From contig JAWLDA010000006.1 of NCBI GenBank assembly GCA_041686855.1, forward strand, positions 62,001 to 126,000: a stretch of 64,000 bases of DNA, written 5' to 3'. This DNA is from JAWLDA01 sp041686855 (GTDB lineage Bacteria > Bacillota > Limnochordia > DTU080 > RSA5). A program made the position numbers and the translations under genes. Under the pieces are notes generated by a model that had not been told where the DNA came from, made no database searches, and saw only the letters and a program-made list of their open reading frames with translations. Shown here piece by piece: positions 8,263 to 16,907 of the stretch; the first letter of the stretch is position 1, and every line of letters starts with the position of its first letter.

Positions 8263-9519
8263 ATGTTAGGTGATTGCAAAGATCGAAGCTTAGCAGGGAA
8301 GGGACGCCAACGCATCGAGTGGGCCGACGCAGGGATGCCGGTCTTGCGCCAGATTCGCGAAGACTGGGAGAAGGAACGGCCACTAGCAGGCGTGCGTATC
8401 GGCGCCTGCCTCCACGTGACGACGGAGACGGCCAACCTGATGCGCACGCTCAAGGCGGGAGGAGCCGACGTGCGCCTGTGTGCCTCAAATCCCTTGAGTA
8501 CACAGGACGAGACGGCCGCAGCCCTCAACGAGGAGTACGGGATTGCGACTTATGCCATTCGCGGCGAGGACTCCGACACTTATTACCGACACATTCACAG
8601 TGTCCTCGACGTCGAACCCCAAATCACCATGGACGATGGGGCCGACTTGGTTAACGTGCTGCACGGTGAGCGCAAGGCGCTGGTCCCAAACATCTTGGGC
8701 GGCACCGAGGAGACGACCACCGGTGTGATTCGACTTAAGGCCATGGAGGAGAAGGAGTACCTCCGGTTTCCCGTCATCGCGGTGAACGATGCAATGACGA
8801 AGCATATGTTTGACAACCGGTATGGGACCGGTCAGTCCACCATGGACGGAATCCTGCGGGCAACCAACTTCCTCATCGCGGGGACTGTTTTCGTGACCGT
8901 CGGGTACGGGTGGTGCGGCCGAGGTCTTGCCAGCCGGGCTCGCGGTCTTGGCGCTCGGGTGATCGTCGTGGAGACGGATCCGCTGCGGGCCCTCGAGGCC
9001 GTAATGGACGGTTTTCAGGTGACGACAATCGAAGAGGCAGCACCCGTTGGCGACATTTTTGTCACAGTGACCGGCAACCGTCACGTCATCGACACACAGC
9101 ACTTTGAAGCGATGAAGGACGGCGCGATTGTGGCGAATTCGGGTCACTTTGACATTGAGTTGAATGTTGCCGGACTCAAAGAGGTCGCCACCGATGTGCG
9201 AGAAGTCCGCCCCGAGGTGGACGAATTCCGGCTGCCCTCGGGACGACGAGTGCGTGTCCTGGCTGAGGGTCGCTTGGTCAACCTCGCATCAGCGGAGGGG
9301 CATCCCGCGCAGGTGATGGATATGAGCTTTGCCAATCAGGCGCTCTCGGCCCACTGGCTTGCCGTCACCCGCCCAAACTTGGAAAAGAGAGTGTACAGCG
9401 TCCCTGCCGAAATTGATAAAGAGATTGCACGCCGCAAACTCGAGTCGATGGGGATCAACATCGGAGCGTTGACCCAGGCCCAACAGGAGTACTTGGCCAG
9501 TTTCGACATCGGCACATGA
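8263..9519 (+). CDS. ahcY: Adenosylhomocysteinase
   Basis: A 418-residue enzyme hydrolysing S-adenosylhomocysteine, the inhibitory product of SAM-dependent methylation, to homocysteine and adenosine. It has the substrate-domain motifs ITMDDGADLVNVLH (about 121-134) and GGTEETTTGVIRL (146-158), and the NAD-binding GYGWCGRG (214-221) followed by DIFVTVTGN. It lacks the long C-terminal extension of eukaryotic enzymes, as usual in bacteria and archaea. ATG 8263 follows a GGGAGAG sequence. The spacing to metK is 28 nt, and the next gene begins around its stop codon, so the cluster is almost certainly one operon. Confidence 0.97.
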   Translation: MLGDCKDRSLAGKGRQRIEWADAGMPVLRQIREDWEKERPLAGVRIGACLHVTTETANLMRTLKAGGADVRLCASNPLSTQDETAAALNEEYGIATYAIRGEDSDTYYRHIHSVLDVEPQITMDDGADLVNVLHGERKALVPNILGGTEETTTGVIRLKAMEEKEYLRFPVIAVNDAMTKHMFDNRYGTGQSTMDGILRATNFLIAGTVFVTVGYGWCGRGLASRARGLGARVIVVETDPLRALEAVMDGFQVTTIEEAAPVGDIFVTVTGNRHVIDTQHFEAMKDGAIVANSGHFDIELNVAGLKEVATDVREVRPEVDEFRLPSGRRVRVLAEGRLVNLASAEGHPAQVMDMSFANQALSAHWLAVTRPNLEKRVYSVPAEIDKEIARRKLESMGINIGALTQAQQEYLASFDIGT

Positions 9520-9545
9520 GTGAGATCGGCAAGGAGGAGACTTCT

Positions 9546-10442
9546 GTGTCATTAGTGGTACTGGGGTCCATTGCGTTGGACACCATCGAGACAGAGCGAG
9601 GGATGGAGCAAGAGTGCTTGGGCGGTTCGGCCTCTCACGCCTCGCTTGCTGCCTCCTACTTCACCCGGCCCAGATTAGTCGGGGTCGTGGGCGACGACTT
9701 TCCCCAAGAGTACCAAGCGTTTCTCGCGAACCGCATGGACATCTCGGAGCTCGAGGTGTTGACCGGAAAAACGTTTCGTTGGCACGGGGCTCACAATTTG
9801 GCGACCGGTCATACGGAACATAAGGCGACGCACCTCAACACATACGAGTCGTTTAAGCCGCTGTTGGGTGAGGCCTCCTCTGCCTCTACCCACGTCCTGT
9901 TGGGTAATATCGATCCCAACCTGCAATTGCACGTGCTCGATCAATTGCGGGCGACCCAACTTGTCGCGTGTGACACCATGTCTCTTTGGATCGAGATTGC
10001 CAAGGAGAAGGTGATCGACGTGATGCGTCGGGTCGACCTCTTCTTGATCAACGAGACTGAGAGTTACGAGCTCACTGAGCGTAGCGATGTGAAGGCCGCG
10101 GGTGAGCAGATGCTGCAGTGGGGGGCACGGCGAGTCATCATCAAGTGCGGAGGACGTCCTGCCCACCTCTACGGCGATGGCGTTCACCGGGAGATTCCCA
10201 CGGTGGCTGGCGTGGATGTGACCGACCCCACCGGAGCGGGGGACAACTTCGCCGGCGCAATGATGGGCTATATGGCCCAAAACGGCGCTCGCGCCGACGA
10301 CCTCGAGCGACTAACCCGGGCGATGAGTTATGGCTCAGCCGTCGCATCGTATGCGATTGAGAGCTTTGGTACACGGGCGCACGAGCGCCTATCGCTAGAG
10401 ATGATCGAGAGGAGATCCGGTTCACTCTCGCCGGCCGGCTAA
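9546..10442 (+). CDS. PfkB-family kinase, probable adenosine kinase
   Basis: A 298-residue ribokinase-fold kinase. The C-terminal family signature DPTGAGDNFAGAMMGY contains the anion hole and catalytic Asp. The N-terminal GGSASHASLAAS is the substrate-side glycine motif. An AAGGAGG at 9531-9537 sits 8 nt before GTG 9546, so I choose that start (MSLVVLGSIALDTIE). An in-frame ATG at 9516 overlaps the ahcY stop but has no good binding site. Position directly after ahcY suggests it phosphorylates adenosine released from S-adenosylhomocysteine, pulling that reaction forward. PfkB substrate specificity cannot be read from sequence, so another nucleoside or sugar is possible. Confidence 0.82.
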   Translation: MSLVVLGSIALDTIETERGMEQECLGGSASHASLAASYFTRPRLVGVVGDDFPQEYQAFLANRMDISELEVLTGKTFRWHGAHNLATGHTEHKATHLNTYESFKPLLGEASSASTHVLLGNIDPNLQLHVLDQLRATQLVACDTMSLWIEIAKEKVIDVMRRVDLFLINETESYELTERSDVKAAGEQMLQWGARRVIIKCGGRPAHLYGDGVHREIPTVAGVDVTDPTGAGDNFAGAMMGYMAQNGARADDLERLTRAMSYGSAVASYAIESFGTRAHERLSLEMIERRSGSLSPAG

Positions 10443-10470
10443 ACAGGCCCAGAGAGGAGGTTTGGCTCAC

Positions 10471-11256
10471 ATGTCCACTGAGAGCATGCTCTCTATCGAA
10501 CTCGTTCCAAGAGATCTCGACGGCCTCGTCGCGCAGGCCGATGAAGTGCGCACCCGCTTTGCGCAATTTGAGTGGCTGAATATCCCGGATATCCGGCGCG
10601 TCGAGCACCGCAGTCACGATGCAGCCCTCGCAGCGGCTCATCTACCTTTAAGAGTGATCCCACACATTCGGGCGCGCGATCGCTCGCCCGAAGAGACGGT
10701 GGAGATCCTGTACCGGCTGGCTGAAGGTGGGGTGAACGACGCACTGATCGTGACGGGGGACCGCTTCGACCAACAGGCCGACGCGGGTCACCCCACGGCG
10801 CTCGATGCGCTCGAGGCGGCCCGCGACGCCAAGGTACCGATCGCTCTGTGGGCCGCCTTCGACCCGTACCGAGGGGAGCTCAAAGCCGAATTTGAGTACG
10901 CCTATGCCAAGGTTGAGGCGGGCGCTCAGGGGCTGTTCACTCAGCCATTCTTTGACGTTCGGCTGGCAGAGATCTGCCTCGACCAGCTGGACGGCCTCGA
11001 CACATTCCTCGGCATCTCACCGGTCACCAGCGCCAAGAGCTGCGCGTACTGGGAGCGGACGAATCGCGTGGTCTTCCCACCCCACTTTGAGGCGACATTG
11101 GAGTACTGCGCTCGCCTCACCGCGGATCTTATCAACCTCGTTCAGTCTTACGGCCAACACGCATACCTCATGCCGATCCGGGTTGATCCAATGGCTTACC
11201 TCGCGGCATCGTTTGATCACCTTGAGTCGGTTGAGTCAGTGACACAAAGCGTGTGA
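10471..11256 (+). CDS. metF: Methylenetetrahydrofolate reductase
   Basis: A 261-residue TIM-barrel flavoprotein of the MetF family, supplying 5-methyltetrahydrofolate to MetH. Conserved parts are SIELVPR near the N-terminus, PHIRARDRSPEETVEIL, a GGVNDALIVTGD strand, and AGAQGLFTQPFFDVR. ATG 10471 has AGAGGAGG 10 nt upstream; the upstream TTG at 10462 lies against that site and is unlikely. It is somewhat shorter and more divergent than E. coli MetF (296 aa), so the exact electron donor is uncertain. Presence in the betaine operon makes the methyl supply part of the same transcriptional unit. Confidence 0.88.
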   Translation: MSTESMLSIELVPRDLDGLVAQADEVRTRFAQFEWLNIPDIRRVEHRSHDAALAAAHLPLRVIPHIRARDRSPEETVEILYRLAEGGVNDALIVTGDRFDQQADAGHPTALDALEAARDAKVPIALWAAFDPYRGELKAEFEYAYAKVEAGAQGLFTQPFFDVRLAEICLDQLDGLDTFLGISPVTSAKSCAYWERTNRVVFPPHFEATLEYCARLTADLINLVQSYGQHAYLMPIRVDPMAYLAASFDHLESVESVTQSV

Positions 11257-11287
11257 CGTCGTCATCAAAAACCATCAGGAGGCGATC

Positions 11288-12049
11288 GTGATCAAATCCT
11301 CAACAGCTTCTTCGGACACGTACCTAGACGAGTATAAAAAGCCATTTGTTGAAAAATGGGATGAACTCATCGATTGGGAGAAACGGGCCGAGAGCGAGGA
11401 TGGATTCTTTCAAAAGATACTGCGAGAGCACGAATGCACGTCGGTGTTAGATGCGGCGGCCGGCACTGGATTCCACAGCATCATGCTGGCCAAGGACGGC
11501 TTTAATGTCACGGCGGCCGACGGAGCCGAAAACATGTTGACCAAAACGAAAGAGAACGCCCGTGAGTGGAAAGTGGACCTAGACACCGTTCGCGTCGATT
11601 GGCGTTGGCTCACCGAATCCGTCCCCGCTGAGAGCTTCGACTCGGTGTTGTGCCTCGGAAACGCCTTCACCCACCTTTACGACGCCGAGGCCCGCCGCCG
11701 CACCCTGCGGGAGTTCTACAACGTGCTCGACGATGGTGGGCTCTGCATCATTGATCAGCGCAACTACGACGCAATTCTAAAGGAAGGCTACTCATCCAAG
11801 CATCAGTATTACTATTGCGGTGAGACAGTCGACGTCTACCCGGAGTCGATCTCCGAGGAGATGGTCCGGTTCCGCTACGCATTTGCAGACGGTTCGGTGC
11901 ACCATCTCTCGCTCTACCCCGTGCTACAGGACGAGCTCACAGAAGGCCTCTTAGAGGCCGGCTTTAAGAAGGTGTGGCGCTACGGTGACTTTGAGGCTGA
12001 ATACGACAAGTTCGAGCCGGATTTCATCGTTCAGGTCGCGCTCAAGTAA
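11288..12049 (+). CDS. bsmA: Glycine/sarcosine N-methyltransferase
   Basis: A 253-residue class I SAM methyltransferase closely resembling the GSMT enzymes of Halorhodospira and Actinopolyspora. It shares the N-terminal FVEKWDELIDWEKRAESE, SAM motif I LDAAAGTGFHS (about 54-64), VDWRWL, LGNAFTHLYDAEARRRTL, IIDQRNYD and YYYCGETVDVYPE, the last being GSMT-typical. It methylates glycine to sarcosine and then dimethylglycine. The GTG 11288 start has AGGAGG 6 nt upstream. It is followed 53 nt later by the enzyme for the final methylation, so the pair makes glycine betaine, an osmoprotectant, from glycine. Confidence 0.95.
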   Translation: MIKSSTASSDTYLDEYKKPFVEKWDELIDWEKRAESEDGFFQKILREHECTSVLDAAAGTGFHSIMLAKDGFNVTAADGAENMLTKTKENAREWKVDLDTVRVDWRWLTESVPAESFDSVLCLGNAFTHLYDAEARRRTLREFYNVLDDGGLCIIDQRNYDAILKEGYSSKHQYYYCGETVDVYPESISEEMVRFRYAFADGSVHHLSLYPVLQDELTEGLLEAGFKKVWRYGDFEAEYDKFEPDFIVQVALK

Positions 12050-12102
12050 GAGGCGCGCTAAACGAGTGTACGACAAGGACCTTACAAGGACGTGAGCACC
12101 CT

Positions 12103-12924
12103 GTGAGTAGTGCGGAGATCGTACGAGTGACCAAAGAGTATTACGACGGCCCTGCGGATGTAATCTATAAACACATTTGGCAAGATAATATCCACATGGG
12201 CACCTGGGACGCACCGGACGTCTCCTTTGCCCAGGCGATGGAGCGGACCAATCAGATCATGGCCGAGAAGGGCTCGATAGCACGCGGGGAGTACGTCCTC
12301 GACTCCGGGTGCGGCTACGGCGCTACGGCCCGCTACCTCGCTCGACAGGTGGGCTGTCGAGTCGTCGGAATCAACATCAGTGCGAAAGAGTTGCAGCTGG
12401 CCGCGGCACGAGCGCAGGAGGCCGGACTCGACGAGGAGTGCACCTTTGAGTACGGTGACTTCCATCGACTGGATTACGCAGACCAAACGTTCGACGTGGT
12501 CTTTAGCCAGGAGGCATTCCTGCACGGCGCCGACAAAGAGCAGATCGTGCGCGAAGCGTACCGAGTGCTAAAACCCAAAGGGCGTTTTGTCTTCAGTGAC
12601 CTCATTGTGCGGGAGAAAACCCCGGCCGACGTGCGGCGGCGCATCTACGAACGCCTGCACACCCCGCAAATGTGGGATGCGCCGGAGTATGCCGCCGCGC
12701 TGCGAGACGCCGGCTTCGTCGTCACCGTGGAAGAGGATTGGCATGCAAACGTCGCGCCCACGTATGCAAGCGTCCTACAAGGACTCCGACAACGGCGTGC
12801 CGAGATTGAACCACAGGTCGGCACGGACACCTATGAAAAGACGACTGCCGCACTCGACTTCTGGGTGCGACAAGCTGAAGCCAACGCGATTAGTCAAGCG
12901 TTCTTTGTCGCTGTGAAACGTTAG
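12103..12924 (+). CDS. bsmB: Sarcosine/dimethylglycine N-methyltransferase
   Basis: A 273-residue SAM methyltransferase of the SDMT type, related to phosphoethanolamine methyltransferases and CFA-like enzymes. Conserved blocks are EYYDGPADVIYKHIWQDNIH and MGTW at the N-terminus, motif I VLDSGCGYGATARYLA (about 65-80), the post-motif GDFHRLDYAD, and FSQEAFLHGADK. It converts sarcosine and dimethylglycine to glycine betaine. The start GTG 12103 has only a weak AAGGACG upstream, suggesting modest expression or coupling with bsmA. A GC-rich inverted repeat follows at 12976-12994, so this probably ends the methyl operon. Confidence 0.95.
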   Translation: MSSAEIVRVTKEYYDGPADVIYKHIWQDNIHMGTWDAPDVSFAQAMERTNQIMAEKGSIARGEYVLDSGCGYGATARYLARQVGCRVVGINISAKELQLAAARAQEAGLDEECTFEYGDFHRLDYADQTFDVVFSQEAFLHGADKEQIVREAYRVLKPKGRFVFSDLIVREKTPADVRRRIYERLHTPQMWDAPEYAAALRDAGFVVTVEEDWHANVAPTYASVLQGLRQRRAEIEPQVGTDTYEKTTAALDFWVRQAEANAISQAFFVAVKR

Positions 12925-12975
12925 ACGTTATGGCGCCGAGTCCCCTCCGAATGGTCCACGTCGGCTTCGGGCGGG

Positions 12976-12994
12976 GCCGGTCGGGGGGACCGGC
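12976..12994 (+). terminator. GC-rich hairpin after the betaine operon
   Basis: GCCGGTC and GACCGGC arms of 7 bp enclose a 5-nt G loop. No T tract follows, so it is a weak candidate for a transcription end or RNA stabiliser. Confidence 0.3.
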
Positions 12995-13132
12995 GCAACC
13001 GGCGCACCGAGCCGGAGCGAGCGGTATGGAGGAATCTCCAGGACGTTTCCCGTACTTGTGCGTGGTTGGTAGAGTCGGTGTAGGCGGCGGGATGTCTTGA
13101 CAGCCCGTCTGTCTATTAAGGAGCGTCCTGAC

Positions 13133-14761
13133 ATGTCGCAGACTGCCCCGGTTCCAGACGGGTTGTCCAATCTCTCTTTAGAGGTGCGCAGGAATATTCG
13201 CTTCGCAACGGTCGAGGGCTCCTTGAGCAACGTGATGGGGACCCTCGTTGGCGGTGCGTTTTTGACCGGTTTCGCGCTCTTGTTGGGGGCCCAGGAGAGC
13301 CACATTGGGCTCTTGGCCGCCATCCCGCCACTCCTCAATCTCACTCAGCTTTTCGGATCGCTCTTGATCCGTCGCTTCGGCAGTCGCCGCCGCCTTTGTC
13401 TCTTGGCGATCGGGGCGAGTCGCGCGACGTGGTTAGGAATTCTTGCGATCCCCTTCTTGTTCCTCGGCAATGGGTTCTCAGACTTACGAGTGTGGTTGTT
13501 GATGGCCGGGATTGCGCTTGTTTCATTCTTTTCGGCTGCGGCCGGCGCGGCGTGGCTCTCGTGGCTCACAGATTTGGTTCCATCAAGCTTGCGAGGGCGC
13601 TTCAACGGTCGTCGAAGCATGTACGCAGGCGTCGCCGCGATGATAGCAGGCCTGGCAGGCGGTCGACTCATCGAGTTGTTGGGCGGTCGCGAGTCGATGG
13701 GCGCCTTCTCGGCGCTCTTTGGCATTGGCGTCGCCTTCGGCTTCCTGGGCCTTTTGGCCATGGCTCGTATCTCGGAACCACCGGCAGAGTCCGTGCGACA
13801 GCCGTCGCAATTCCTTTCTGAAATAAAAGAGCCCTTTACCCAAAAACGATTCTTGGCCTTTAGCGGCTTCGTGGTCGCCTGGTCTTTCGCCGTCAGTATC
13901 GCCAGCCCGTTTTTTAGCGTGTACATGATCCGCGGGCTGGGCATCTCCTTCTCCGTGATTGCAGCCCTTGGTGTGGTGAGCAGCCTCTCTACAATCCTAG
14001 GCATGCGCTTGTGGGGCGGGGTTATGGATCGCATCGGCCCCAAGCCCCTCCTATTGCTTTGTGCTGCTCTCCAAGCTACGGTGCCGCTGTGGTGGCTGAC
14101 TGCCTCTCCCGAGAATTTGACGCCGTTGTGGTTGGCCCACGCTCTCGCGGGCTTCGTCTCCGCTGGAACGGGGCTGGCGAACACCGGTCTCCTCGTACAA
14201 GTGACCCCCGACACCAACACCGCTCCCTTTTTTGGCGTGCACGCGGCCATGGTCGGCGCAGCCGGAGCGGCGGCTCCCTTGATCGCCGGTGCAGCAGGCA
14301 TCTGGTTGGCGGAGAGTCGGATCTTGCTCGGGCCTCTGCAATTGGAAGGGCTTCGGATTATCTTTTTTGTCAGCGCCCTGTTGCGAGGTCTCTCCCTGTT
14401 TGCGCTCGGACGCGTCGACGCAGGGCGTCCCCTCGAGTCCAATGAGCTTGCCGCGGTGCTCCGCCGGGTCCAGTCGTTGGTACCAGCGTTCGGAGCCAAT
14501 CAGGCAGTCGGTGTTGGGTTAGCCGCGGTCGAGAATGTGAACCTGTCGATCGCCCGGGGAAGCACAGTCATGGAGCGGGCGGTGGAACGCCAAATGCAAA
14601 AGGGATGGGAGACGTGGAAACGGGCGCAAGGCGCAGCCAAGAGGGTCGACGATGAGATTGACACTCGCCTCATGCGGCATGAAGACAGACTCGACCAGCT
14701 CATCGATCGGGCCGCTTCGTGGTGGCAGCGACTTCGAAGCCGCTGGACGCGGCGTCGATGA
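13133..14761 (+). CDS. Major facilitator superfamily transporter
   Basis: A 542-residue polytopic protein with about twelve hydrophobic segments between residues 25 and 440, and a long charged C-terminal tail (about 470-542) predicted to be cytoplasmic and partly helical. The loop DLVPSSLRGRFNGRRSMYAG between helices 4 and 5 and the GVMDRIGPKPLLLLC loop fit MFS A-type motifs. ATG 13133 follows TAAGGAGCG; the upstream TTG at 13097 would include the binding site within the gene. The substrate is unknown. Its position after the betaine genes permits, but does not prove, a role in solute export. Confidence 0.82.
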   Translation: MSQTAPVPDGLSNLSLEVRRNIRFATVEGSLSNVMGTLVGGAFLTGFALLLGAQESHIGLLAAIPPLLNLTQLFGSLLIRRFGSRRRLCLLAIGASRATWLGILAIPFLFLGNGFSDLRVWLLMAGIALVSFFSAAAGAAWLSWLTDLVPSSLRGRFNGRRSMYAGVAAMIAGLAGGRLIELLGGRESMGAFSALFGIGVAFGFLGLLAMARISEPPAESVRQPSQFLSEIKEPFTQKRFLAFSGFVVAWSFAVSIASPFFSVYMIRGLGISFSVIAALGVVSSLSTILGMRLWGGVMDRIGPKPLLLLCAALQATVPLWWLTASPENLTPLWLAHALAGFVSAGTGLANTGLLVQVTPDTNTAPFFGVHAAMVGAAGAAAPLIAGAAGIWLAESRILLGPLQLEGLRIIFFVSALLRGLSLFALGRVDAGRPLESNELAAVLRRVQSLVPAFGANQAVGVGLAAVENVNLSIARGSTVMERAVERQMQKGWETWKRAQGAAKRVDDEIDTRLMRHEDRLDQLIDRAASWWQRLRSRWTRRR

Positions 14762-14774
14762 CGCAATCTAAGGT

Positions 14775-14805
14775 CGTCACCTGCGCTTTCGTCGAGCAGG
14801 TGACG
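14775..14805. terminator. Inverted repeat between MFS and MscS-like genes
   Basis: Perfect 10-bp arms CGTCACCTGC and GCAGGTGACG enclose an 11-nt loop. No U-run follows, so this may be a rho-assisted end, an RNA-processing hairpin or an operator. Confidence 0.4.
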
Positions 14806-14836
14806 GCGCCGACCCTAAAGGGGGCAACGTACGCGA

Positions 14837-15787
14837 ATGGACGTAGGTCAAGGAGGCGTAGGTGGGTTGATTGATGAGGCGATTGTCCAGCCGTTAATGC
14901 GACTGATGGATGGGCTTGTTCAGGCGATCCCGAGTATTCTGTACGCCTTGGCTGTGGTACTGTTGGGACACCTCGCCGCGGCACTCTTGCGGCGACTCAG
15001 CGCTCATGCCGTGCGGGCGATCGGTATGGACGTCGTGTATCGGCGTCTCATCCAGCGCAGCAACCTATCCTCATCGGATGACGGAGTGAGCACGCCGTCG
15101 GAGATCGCGGGCTTTGTGGTCTATTGGACGATCATGCTCAGCGTCGTGCTGTACGCTCTAAAGCTCCTCGGATTGAGCGAGGCGGCGATCCTTCTCGAAC
15201 GGCTCATCGGGTATCTGCCGATGCTCTTTGTCGCGATTGGGCTGGTCACGATTGGACTATACGCGGCCGAACTCTTCGGTCGGATTGTCACGGCGACGGC
15301 TGCCTCCGCCCAATTGCCCATGCCCCGGTGGTGGGGTGTGGGCGTCCAGTACGCCACCGTCGGCTTCACGGCATTGGCCGTTCTCGACTACCTGCAAATT
15401 GCTACGGGCAGTGTCTGGTTGATCACGGGCATCCTGGTCAGTGTCGTCCCTGTCGCGGCGATGATCGCGTTTGGGCTCGGCGGAAGGCGACAGGCCGAAG
15501 AGGTGATCGCGGGACGAGCGCTTAAGCCTCACATTTCTGTGGGCGATGCGGTCTCGTTCCGCTACCGAGATCAAGTTCTCGAAGGTGAGGTTGAGGAACT
15601 GAGCGTGACGATGGCCAGGGTGCGCGTCGGCGAATGTAGCTACCTCGTGCCCTACACGGTGCTCGGAGGAGCGGCCATTGCTGTCCGAGCGTCACGGCGT
15701 GACGCATCGAGCGCCCCGGGAGTGGCTGAGTTGACGGAGGAGCCCCAGGCATCGCCGGCACCGGAGGCACAGGCATCCGAGGGATAG
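14837..15787 (+). CDS. Conserved-TM-helix / MscS-related membrane protein
   Basis: A 316-residue protein with about five hydrophobic helices (residues 20-215) of the kind found in 'conserved TM helix' and CmpX-like mechanosensitive proteins, including LIGYLPMLFVAIGLVTIGLYA. A small beta-rich domain follows (about 235-285; VGDAVSFRYRDQVLEGEVEELS), resembling the MscS beta domain. The Pro/Ala/Glu tail is probably disordered. Proteins of this group are thought to respond to membrane tension, which would suit the neighbouring osmolyte genes, but gating has not been shown for this family. Function remains tentative. Confidence 0.65.
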   Translation: MDVGQGGVGGLIDEAIVQPLMRLMDGLVQAIPSILYALAVVLLGHLAAALLRRLSAHAVRAIGMDVVYRRLIQRSNLSSSDDGVSTPSEIAGFVVYWTIMLSVVLYALKLLGLSEAAILLERLIGYLPMLFVAIGLVTIGLYAAELFGRIVTATAASAQLPMPRWWGVGVQYATVGFTALAVLDYLQIATGSVWLITGILVSVVPVAAMIAFGLGGRRQAEEVIAGRALKPHISVGDAVSFRYRDQVLEGEVEELSVTMARVRVGECSYLVPYTVLGGAAIAVRASRRDASSAPGVAELTEEPQASPAPEAQASEG

Positions 15788-15833
15788 CCGGGCAGGGTCC
15801 AGGAGAGACTCTGGCACATGGACGTGTGTGTGA

Positions 15834-16898
15834 ATGGCAAATAAATCGCTGATGAGAGATGACACTGGACGATTGTCCACCTTGAGGATTGCAGGACTCT
15901 ACATAGGTACGGTCGTCGGAGCGGGCTTCGCTTCGGGCCAGGAGGTTCTGCAGTTCTTCGGGTTTTACGGTGTAAGCGGTATACTCGGCATCGGTCTCGC
16001 CGCTCTTCTCTTCGCCGCTTACGGCACGATCATCCTCGTGTTGGGGCATCGGCTACAGGCGCGTTCTCACCTTGAAGTGGTGGGCGCGAGCGGTATCCCA
16101 GGCGTGAAATGGGTGGTCGACGCCGTCGTCACCCTCTTTCTGCTCGGCGCCTTTTCGGCAATGGCGGCTGGCTCGGGTGCGGTCTTTGCCGAAGAGTTTG
16201 GGGTACCGGCGTTATGGGGGAACCTCGGCATGGTGGCTATCAGTGTCGCGACGGTCTTGATGGGGATTCGCGGCGTCGTCACTGCCATCAGCCTCATCGC
16301 GCCCTTCCTGGTTGGTGCGGTTCTGTTGGTGAGCATCCTCACCGTTGTCAATAATCCGATCGATTGGTCGTGGGCGCAACCGGCCTCGGCCGCGGTTGGG
16401 GGATGGCCGCTCTCGGCGATCACGTATGCGTCGTACAACCTTGTCTTTGCGATCGCTATCCTCGCGCCGGCGGGGAGATTGGCCGATGAGGGCGTTCTGC
16501 GCAAAGGTGCACTGTTGGGTGGAGGAGCGTTGGGGCTCACGGCGCTTGCGATTCATTTGGCCCTCTTGGCCGGGATTCCCGAGACGGCGCAGTTGGAAGT
16601 GCCGATGGTCTACCTTGCCAAGGGCGTCCTCGGGCCGCTGTCCACGGTGTATGGAGCGATCTTGCTGATGGAGGTGTATTCGACGGCGATCGCCAGTCTC
16701 TACGGATTCGTCGCTCGTATCACCGATCCTGAAGGAAGTCGCTTTACGCTCATGGTGATCGCCGCGGGCGCTGTAGGCTTTGTAGGAAGCCTCATTGGTT
16801 TCTCCGAGATCGTCTCCAAGGTGTATGCGGCCGTCGGCTTCGCCGGGTACGCACTCCTTGTGACGATGCTCATCGCTTACGTTCGCTCCAATCGATGA
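15834..16898 (+). CDS. YkvI-family membrane transporter
   Basis: A 354-residue protein with about ten membrane segments. The N-terminal signature LYIGTVVGAGFASGQEVLQFF has the unwound-helix Gly residues of the APC/LeuT fold and is characteristic of YkvI proteins of spore formers. Substrates of this family are not established. No strong binding site precedes ATG 15834; an internal ATG (MRDDTG, codon 7) is a possible start. It ends 9 nt from the convergent isomerase-like gene. Confidence 0.78.
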   Translation: MANKSLMRDDTGRLSTLRIAGLYIGTVVGAGFASGQEVLQFFGFYGVSGILGIGLAALLFAAYGTIILVLGHRLQARSHLEVVGASGIPGVKWVVDAVVTLFLLGAFSAMAAGSGAVFAEEFGVPALWGNLGMVAISVATVLMGIRGVVTAISLIAPFLVGAVLLVSILTVVNNPIDWSWAQPASAAVGGWPLSAITYASYNLVFAIAILAPAGRLADEGVLRKGALLGGGALGLTALAIHLALLAGIPETAQLEVPMVYLAKGVLGPLSTVYGAILLMEVYSTAIASLYGFVARITDPEGSRFTLMVIAAGAVGFVGSLIGFSEIVSKVYAAVGFAGYALLVTMLIAYVRSNR

Positions 16899-16907
16899 CT
16901 GCCGTGC

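Noticed and set aside
13345..14499. 384-codon open frame antisense to the MFS gene
   Set aside because: Composition rich in Arg, Pro and Ala with no family features; it is the shadow of a clear transporter gene.
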